Shown piece after piece: positions 6,718-11,168 of a stretch of DNA of 11,168 nucleotides. The stretch is from JBCBJZ01 sp038522635. Its GTDB lineage: Bacteria > Pseudomonadota > Alphaproteobacteria > Rhizobiales > Hyphomicrobiaceae. Both the position numbers and the translations under genes were made by a program. Every line of letters starts with the position of its first letter. Position 1 is the stretch's first letter. The notes under the pieces are model-generated. The model worked only from the letters and a program-made list of their open reading frames with translations, did not search any database and had not been told where the DNA came from. Where the stretch lies: contig JBCBJZ010000124.1 in NCBI GenBank assembly GCA_038522635.1, positions 1 through 11,168 on the forward strand, given 5' to 3'.

Positions 6718-8400
6718 TCAGGTCGCGAGCGCCACCCGGTCTTCGGCTCCTTCAAAGGTCGGGATGTCCCAATCGAGGCCCGGCTGCGCGGAGAGCAGCG
6801 CCTTCGTATAGGCGTGCTGCGGGTCGTTGAAGATGCCGTGCACCGGGCCGCTCTCGACCACGTCACCGTTCTGCATGACGAGCACGTTGTCGGACACCTG
6901 TGCTGCGACGCGAAGATCATGCGTGATGAAAATAACGGTGAGACCGAACTCATCGCGAATGTCGTTGATGAGCTTGAGCACCTGCTTCTGGATCGACACG
7001 TCGAGTGCCGAGACCGCCTCATCCGCGATCAAGACTTTCGGCTCTACCGCGAGCGCACGCGCGATGCACAGCCGCTGGCGCTGGCCGCCGGAGAACTGGT
7101 TGGGATAGCGATCAACGCTGTTTGCCGGCATGCGCACGATTTCGAGCAGCCGCTTGACGCGCGCCATCGCCTCATCGCGCGGGACGCCAAAATTGCGCGG
7201 GCCCTGCATGAGCTGGCTGCCGATCGAGCGGCGCGGGTTGAGCGATCCGTAAGGGTCCTGGAACACGATCTGGATGTCTTTGCGGTGCTCGCGTAACGCC
7301 TGTGAGGGCAGGTTGGCGAAATCAACGCCGCCGATGGTCATACTGCCGGCATCGGGTTTGAGAAGGCGCATTAGGCAGCGCACCAGCGTCGTCTTGCCCG
7401 AGCCCGATTCCCCCACAATGCCCAGTGTCTCGCCACGCCGCACCGTGAAGCTCACATCCTTGACGGCGTGAACGGTGCGCGCCGGTTTGAAGATGCCGGC
7501 CGGGGTGTGGAAGGTCTTCGACAGGCCACCGACGCTGATCACAACGTTCTCATCATCGGGCGCTTCGTCAGCGGTGTCCGCGGGGCGCGGAACGGCATTG
7601 ATCAGCGCCTGGGTGTAGGGGTGTTGCGCGTTGTTCAGCACCTCCTGCGCGGTGCCCTGTTCGACGATGCGGCCGTGGCGCATGACGATCACGCGGTCGG
7701 CGATTTCCGCGACCACGCCGAAGTCGTGCGTGATGAACATGATGCCGGCGTCGTGGTGTTGGTTGAGCTGTTTGAGCAGGTGGAGGATTTGCGCCTGGGT
7801 GGTGACGTCGAGCGCCGTGGTGGGCTCATCGGCGATCAGGAGCTTGGGGTCGAGCGCCAGCGCCATGGCAATCATGATGCGTTGGCGTTGGCCGCCGGAA
7901 AGCTGGTGCGGGAAAGACCGCGCCAAACGTTTGGGGTCGGGCAGGCGGACCTCTTCGAAAAGCGCGAGCGCGCGGGCGCGGCGTTCGCTCGCGGCCATGC
8001 CCGGCCGGTGCGTTTGGAAGACCTCTTCGACCTGCTCACCGACCGTGTAAGACGGGTTGAGCGCCGTCATCGGCTCCTGGAAGATCATGGACATGCGATC
8101 GCCGCGCAGCTTGTTGTGCGCCCGCGCGCCGAGCGTCAGCGTGTAGGTGCCCTCAAAGTGGATGCTGCCCGTCGCGATGCTGAGGCCGGGCGCCAGCAGT
8201 CCCATTGTGGCGAGCGACGTGACCGATTTCCCGGAGCCACTTTCGCCGACCACGCAGAGGATTTCGCGCGGGTGGACGTCGAACGTCAGGTTCTCGACCG
8301 CGTAGGGCCGCTCAGCGCTTGAGGGCAGCGCCACGGTGAGATCGCGGATCTCCAGGATCGGCGCATCGGCGGTGGCGGAGCGGTCGGACGAAGCGGTCAT
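6718..8400 (-). CDS. Fused double ATPase of a peptide-type ABC importer
   Basis: Energises the importer formed with the two permeases encoded upstream. In many Dpp/Opp systems the two ATPases are separate proteins (DppD, DppF). Here one 560-residue chain holds both, as in GsiA and YejF. Domain 1 (about 14-275): Walker A GESGSGKS (52-59), Q-loop Gln108, signature LSGGQ (167-171), Walker B LLIADEP (187-193), switch His225, then PYTQALINAVP typical of the oligopeptide-type C-terminus. Domain 2 (about 285-540): Walker A GESGSGKT (330-337), Q-loop Gln381, signature FSGGQ (436-440), Walker B LIADEAVSALD (457-467), switch His494, then AYTKALLSAQP. Both domains look catalytically competent. An Ala in place of the usual Pro after the Walker B Glu (residue 462) is, from memory, a frequent variant. 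Substrate specificity is not set by this subunit. Confidence 0.95.
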   Translation of the reverse strand: MTASSDRSATADAPILEIRDLTVALPSSAERPYAVENLTFDVHPREILCVVGESGSGKSVTSLATMGLLAPGLSIATGSIHFEGTYTLTLGARAHNKLRGDRMSMIFQEPMTALNPSYTVGEQVEEVFQTHRPGMAASERRARALALFEEVRLPDPKRLARSFPHQLSGGQRQRIMIAMALALDPKLLIADEPTTALDVTTQAQILHLLKQLNQHHDAGIMFITHDFGVVAEIADRVIVMRHGRIVEQGTAQEVLNNAQHPYTQALINAVPRPADTADEAPDDENVVISVGGLSKTFHTPAGIFKPARTVHAVKDVSFTVRRGETLGIVGESGSGKTTLVRCLMRLLKPDAGSMTIGGVDFANLPSQALREHRKDIQIVFQDPYGSLNPRRSIGSQLMQGPRNFGVPRDEAMARVKRLLEIVRMPANSVDRYPNQFSGGQRQRLCIARALAVEPKVLIADEAVSALDVSIQKQVLKLINDIRDEFGLTVIFITHDLRVAAQVSDNVLVMQNGDVVESGPVHGIFNDPQHAYTKALLSAQPGLDWDIPTFEGAEDRVALAT

Positions 8401-8438
8401 GGGGTGTTCCCGGGATTTGAGGTCATCCGCGATGATGA

Positions 8439-8459
8439 CAGCGCGGGGTGCCCGCGCTG
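8439..8459 (-). promoter_or_regulatory. GC-rich hairpin between permease and ATPase genes
   Basis: A perfect 9-bp inverted repeat CAGCGCGGG/CCCGCGCTG around a 3-nt loop sits in the 75-bp gap between the stop of the second permease and the ATP-binding subunit, about 40 bp before the latter's start. A looser 7-bp pair, TGATGAC (8433-8439) with GTCATCA (8472-8478), surrounds it and overlaps it by one base, so the two would compete. There is no U-tract on either strand, so a factor-independent terminator is unlikely. By analogy with hairpins inside other ABC-importer operons it could protect the upstream permease message or tune the permease-to-ATPase ratio. That is inference. Confidence 0.5.
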
Positions 8460-8475
8460 CCAGAGGATTGCGTCA

Positions 8476-9441
8476 TCACTTGCGGTTTTCAGGCGCGGTG
8501 ATGTCGCGCACGCCGTCGCCCAGCAGGTTGATCGCCAGCACCAACATGAAGAGCGCGGCCCCTGGGATGACGATCAGCCAGCTGTCGAAAAAGATCATGC
8601 CTTTGGCTTCCGCGATCATCAGGCCCCAGCTGGGTTCAGGCGGCTGCACGCCAAGCCCAAGGAACGAAAGTGCGGCTTCGAGCAGGATGGCGTGCGCCAT
8701 TTCCAGTGTGCCGACCACGATCAGGTGGTTGAGGATGTTGGGCATGATTTCGCGGCTGACGATGTACCAGCGCGAAGAGCCGAGCGCTTCGGCTGATGCG
8801 ACGAAATCGAGATTGCGCACCTGCTGTGTGGCGCTGCGCATCACCACCGCAAACCTGTCCCATATGAGCAACCCCAGCACCCATATGACCACGGTGAGTG
8901 ACGAGCCAACGAGGCTCACCACGGCAAGTGCCACCAGCACCACCGGCATCGACAGCCGGGTTGTCACGATGAAGTTGACCACCATGTCGACGCGGCCGCC
9001 GAAGTACCCGGCAGCGACGCCCAACACGGTCCCGATGACACCGGAAATGAGCATCGCGGAAAAGCCGATCAACAGCGAAATGCGTGCCCCGTAAAACAGC
9101 CGGCTCATGTAGTCGCGGCCCAGGTGATCGGTGCCGAGCGGATGTTCCCAGGTGGCTTTGGCGCTGTCGCTCCAGACCGGCGGGATGAGCTTTTTGGAGA
9201 GTTCCTGATCGAACGGATCGGCCGGTGAAATAAGCGGGGCGAAAATCGCCATCATGACGATGATGAACAGGACTGTGCCGCCGATGACGACGCCGGCATG
9301 TCCGAAAATGCGCCGTCGCAGTTTCTGTCCGGGCGTGGCGTCCAAGGCTCCGGGCTGCGGCACGCCGGCTTGCAAAGGGGCGGTGCCTTCGCGCGCGCCC
9401 TTGTTGCCGATGGAGGTACCGATTTGTGTGGCGTCGCTCAT
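8476..9441 (-). CDS. Peptide-type ABC transporter permease, DppC/GsiD class
   Basis: An inner-membrane permease of 321 residues that pairs with the neighbouring DppB-class permease to form the channel. Class markers seen: an N-terminal cytoplasmic stretch, a first membrane helix (about 49-70), then HPLGTDHLGRDYMSRLFYG (100-118), the region that marks DppC/OppC-type subunits, several more hydrophobic segments (about 121-147, 151-175, 181-200, 235-260, 286-308), the EAA coupling loop beginning DFVASAEALG (212-221), and SFLGLGVQPPEPSWG (259-273) typical of this class. The ~40-residue polar Ala/Gly/Pro-rich tail before the first helix is longer than I would expect. The start at 9441 lies one base after the stop of the upstream permease, with GGTGAG (9452-9447) as ribosome site inside that gene, so translation is probably coupled. 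Confidence 0.94.
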   Translation of the reverse strand: MSDATQIGTSIGNKGAREGTAPLQAGVPQPGALDATPGQKLRRRIFGHAGVVIGGTVLFIIVMMAIFAPLISPADPFDQELSKKLIPPVWSDSAKATWEHPLGTDHLGRDYMSRLFYGARISLLIGFSAMLISGVIGTVLGVAAGYFGGRVDMVVNFIVTTRLSMPVVLVALAVVSLVGSSLTVVIWVLGLLIWDRFAVVMRSATQQVRNLDFVASAEALGSSRWYIVSREIMPNILNHLIVVGTLEMAHAILLEAALSFLGLGVQPPEPSWGLMIAEAKGMIFFDSWLIVIPGAALFMLVLAINLLGDGVRDITAPENRK

Positions 9442-9442
9442 G

Positions 9443-10360
9443 TCAGCTCACCCTGATGCGCGGATCAAGAAACGCGTTGAGAAGGTCGGCGATCAGCGTC
9501 AGCAAGATGTAGAAGACGCTGAGCACCAGCACGATGGCTTGCATCATCGGGAGGTCGGCACGCTGGATCGATTCCCAGGCGAGGAAGCCAAGCCCGTTGA
9601 TGCGGAAGATGCTTTCGATGACGATCGAGCCACCGAGCATGAAGCCGAACTGCACCGCGGCGAGTGAGACCACCGGGATGATCGCATTGCGCAGCGCATG
9701 TTTGAACAGCACCTTCATGCGCGGCAGGCCTTTGGCGTGCGCGGTGCGGATGTAGTCGGACGAGAGCACTTCCAGCATGCCTGCCCGCGTGAGCCGCATC
9801 ACAGCTGGCGTGACGTAATAGCCAAGCGCGATCGAGGGCATCACGAAGTGCGCCCAGGTCGAGTTGCCCGACACCGGCAACACCCGCCAGGTGATCGCGA
9901 ACCAGAGCATCATCGTCAGCGCGAACCAGAAGCTCGGCATGGCCTGGCCAACGACGGCGAGCGTCAAGGCTGCGCGATCGATCAGGCTGTTGGGGCGGAT
10001 GGCGGCGATGACGCCAAGCGGGATCGCGAGCAGCAAGGCGAAGGTTAACGCGCAGGCGCCGAGCAACATCGTCGTGGGCAGGCGCTCGAAGATGACGGTT
10101 GCGACGTCGGACTTCAGATAGTTGGAGCGGCCAAAGTCGCCTTGCAGCGCATTCCAAAGCCAGTTGAAGTACTGCTCGTAGATGGGACGGTCGAAGCCGT
10201 AGGCGCGGCGCACATTTTCGATGTCTTCGTTGCTGGCGCCTTCACCGGCGAGCGCAAGTGCGGGATCGCCAGAGAGATAGATCATCGAAAAGGTCAGCGC
10301 TGAAACCGTGATCGCGACCAGGATCGCGACGCCTACCCTTTGCAGCGCAAAATAGAGCAT
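9443..10360 (-). CDS. Peptide-type ABC transporter permease, DppB/GsiC class
   Basis: An inner-membrane permease of 305 residues, the usual length for DppB/OppB/GsiC. Features: N-terminal helix 8-29 followed by a periplasmic loop containing GDPA (31-34) and YGFDRPIYEQY (54-64), both typical of the class; further hydrophobic segments at about 98-120, 130-158, 171-188, 228-250 and 274-297; and the EAA coupling loop beginning DYIRTAHAKG (202-211), ending in the ALRNAIIPV stretch. The C-terminal DPRIRV is common in the family. It is the first transporter gene of the minus-strand block, with AAGG about 8 nt before the ATG. The next permease starts one base after its stop. A 153-bp non-coding gap separates it from the cyclotransferase-like gene upstream and could hold a promoter, but I see no convincing -35/-10 pair. 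The substrate may be peptides; opines or glutathione are also possible for this family. Confidence 0.95.
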   Translation of the reverse strand: MLYFALQRVGVAILVAITVSALTFSMIYLSGDPALALAGEGASNEDIENVRRAYGFDRPIYEQYFNWLWNALQGDFGRSNYLKSDVATVIFERLPTTMLLGACALTFALLLAIPLGVIAAIRPNSLIDRAALTLAVVGQAMPSFWFALTMMLWFAITWRVLPVSGNSTWAHFVMPSIALGYYVTPAVMRLTRAGMLEVLSSDYIRTAHAKGLPRMKVLFKHALRNAIIPVVSLAAVQFGFMLGGSIVIESIFRINGLGFLAWESIQRADLPMMQAIVLVLSVFYILLTLIADLLNAFLDPRIRVS

Positions 10361-10513
10361 AGCCCATGCCTTTTCCCATCTCGCCTGGTGACAGCGTGCG
10401 TGAAATGATGTTGCTGCGCAAGAGGCGCACGCACCAAAGCCGGCCGCTGCCGACGATGAGTATGGGTGAGGCGGTGATTGCGAAAGGTGCGAACAGCGCT
10501 GGCTCTCAACCGC

Positions 10514-10921
10514 TTAAGCCCCGCGCCAGCGGCCGTCCTGCAGGTGCGGGAAGGCATCAAGATTTTGCGCACTGAGGTAAACCCACGCCTGCAGCGTTTC
10601 AGCGCGCGCCGGCACGCGGACCTCGCGGAGCACACGTTCGTATTCGCCGGGACCGTCAGCCACCGCGATCCCCTCATAGGCATCAAGCCACGGCAGCGCG
10701 GCGTCTGCATCGTGCAAGCGCCAAACTTCGCCGTGCACCTGGTCGAGCCGTCTGCGCGGCGGCGCTAAGGCGGGGTAAGCGCCCAAATGGTAAAGACGCC
10801 CCTCGATCATGGCGGCGCCGACCAGCATCGCTTCACGCTGAAGCCGGGCGCGGGGCGCGCGCCCCAAAGCGCCCGTGTCGGTGGAAAGCAAGGTTCCATA
10901 AACGAAGAGTTCAGACGTCAA
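10514..10921 (-). CDS. Gamma-glutamylcyclotransferase-like (AIG2/GGACT family) protein
   Basis: A small cytoplasmic protein (135 residues) of the gamma-glutamylcyclotransferase fold. Members release 5-oxoproline from gamma-glutamyl amino acids, gamma-glutamylamines or glutathione, and many bacterial ones have no known substrate. Seen: LFVYGTLL (5-12), the substrate-binding loop after the first strand; RLYHLGAYPAL (42-52); VHGEVWRL (62-69); LDAYEG (79-84) with the likely catalytic Glu83; EYERV (93-97); and AWVYL (112-116). The start is TTG at 10921. An in-frame TAA lies two codons upstream, so nothing longer is possible, and the next ATG (residue 32) would remove the YGTL loop. GAGG (10933-10930) sits 8 nt before the TTG. 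The gene precedes the peptide transporter in the same direction, which hints at gamma-glutamyl peptide use. Confidence 0.85.
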   Translation of the reverse strand: MTSELFVYGTLLSTDTGALGRAPRARLQREAMLVGAAMIEGRLYHLGAYPALAPPRRRLDQVHGEVWRLHDADAALPWLDAYEGIAVADGPGEYERVLREVRVPARAETLQAWVYLSAQNLDAFPHLQDGRWRGA

Positions 10922-10929
10922 TTCTTAGG

Positions 10930-10933
10930 CCTC
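10930..10933 (-). promoter_or_regulatory. Ribosome binding site supporting a TTG start
   Basis: On the minus strand this reads GAGG, 8 nt before the TTG at 10921-10919. Together with the in-frame TAA at 10927-10925 it fixes the start of the cyclotransferase-like gene at a rare initiation codon. Confidence 0.6.
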
Positions 10934-11020
10934 GCTGTCCGTCGTCGCCAGCCGGCGATGCGGCGTGCGCTTTGTTGCCATGGCTGAAGAGCCAATGCGT
11001 CGAATCTAATCTTAAAGCGC

Positions 11021-11092
11021 AGAGCAACTTTGGGCGCAAAGGCAAGGCTGGATTGTTTGAGCCGGTGGTTCGCACTTTGCGCCCTTTGCTCT
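11021..11092 (+). repeat. Hairpin repeat module A, copy 2
   Basis: This is the second copy of the module at the window start, in the same orientation. AGAGCAA (11021-11027) pairs with TTGCTCT (11086-11092). GGGCGCAAAG (11032-11041) pairs with CTTTGCGCCC (11075-11084), so the 10-bp stem is fully conserved, and the TTT bulge is kept at 11029-11031. The inner stem seen in copy 1 is lost here, and 7 of the 8 differences between the copies lie in that inner part. It sits 99 bp upstream of the TTG start of the cyclotransferase-like gene, in a gap where I see no other gene. Confidence 0.85.
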
Positions 11093-11156
11093 AGAGTTCA
11101 TCCGCTTCAGGTGGAATCGCCTGAAGCGAAAGATGAACGGCAAAACAAAAGCTTAG
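11091..11156 (+). repeat. Hairpin repeat module B, copy 2, inverted
   Basis: The second copy of module B, reversed relative to copy 1 although the adjoining module A is not. GTTCATC (11096-11102) and CGCTTCAGG (11103-11111) form the left arm, TGGAATCG the loop, and CCTGAAGCG (11120-11128), bulge AAA (11129-11131) and GATGAAC (11132-11138) the right arm. One stem pair has changed as a pair compared with copy 1. The ends are CTAG (11091-11094) and TTAG (11153-11156), the exact counterparts of the ends of copy 1. It overlaps module A copy 2 by two bases. Confidence 0.85.
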
Positions 11157-11168
11157 ATGTCGGTTCCG

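Noticed and set aside
7468..8322. A 284-codon open frame on the plus strand opposite the fused ATPase gene
   Set aside because: Its translation is Arg/Asp/Val-rich without any recognisable domain, and the opposite strand encodes two complete ABC ATPase domains. Long antisense frames are expected in GC-rich coding DNA.
8336..9094. A 252-codon plus-strand open frame opposite the second permease gene
   Set aside because: It is a Ser/Thr/Met-rich shadow of a clear permease and has no domain or convincing ribosome site.
10361..10513. Promoter for the transporter operon in the gap before the first permease
   Set aside because: No pair of -35 and -10 boxes with acceptable spacing was convincing on the minus strand, so a promoter here cannot be supported from the sequence.
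11157..11168. ATG TCG GTT CCG at the right edge as the start of a further gene
   Set aside because: Only four codons are visible and no clear ribosome site precedes it; the upstream bases belong to the repeat.

Overview
The window is GC-rich, densely coded DNA from a bacterium that is most likely an alphaproteobacterium. The best evidence is the dihydropteroate synthase: it carries the long N-terminal extension (a 'YxxPI...LAGG' block leading into 'RAPIAGLxxDxPxIMGIxNVTPDSFSDGG') that I know from alphaproteobacterial FolP, and it sits directly before glmM. The genus cannot be fixed from the sequence alone.

Left half, plus strand (181-5084): folP (folate synthesis) and glmM (cell-wall precursor synthesis) form the conserved core. 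They are followed in the same direction by an HpcH/HpaI-type metal-dependent aldolase and a CaiB/BaiF family III CoA-transferase. The last two look like an accessory carboxylic-acid catabolic pair; their substrates cannot be read from the sequence.

Right half, minus strand (10921 down to 5167), in transcription order: a small gamma-glutamylcyclotransferase-like protein, two peptide-type ABC permeases whose genes are separated by one base, a fused double ATPase, and an M20 metallopeptidase. Together they look like an uptake-and-hydrolysis operon for short peptides, possibly gamma-glutamyl peptides such as glutathione. No periplasmic binding protein is encoded in the window. The two gene blocks converge at about 5085-5166.

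The most unusual structure is a family of intergenic hairpin repeats. Module A (about 70 bp) and module B (66 bp) lie side by side at both ends of the window. A has the same orientation in both copies, but B is inverted in one copy relative to the other. The B stem shows a compensatory base-pair change between copies. A degenerate third B copy lies between the convergent gene blocks and runs over the peptidase stop codon. No tRNA, rRNA, CRISPR array, transposase or integrase was seen.
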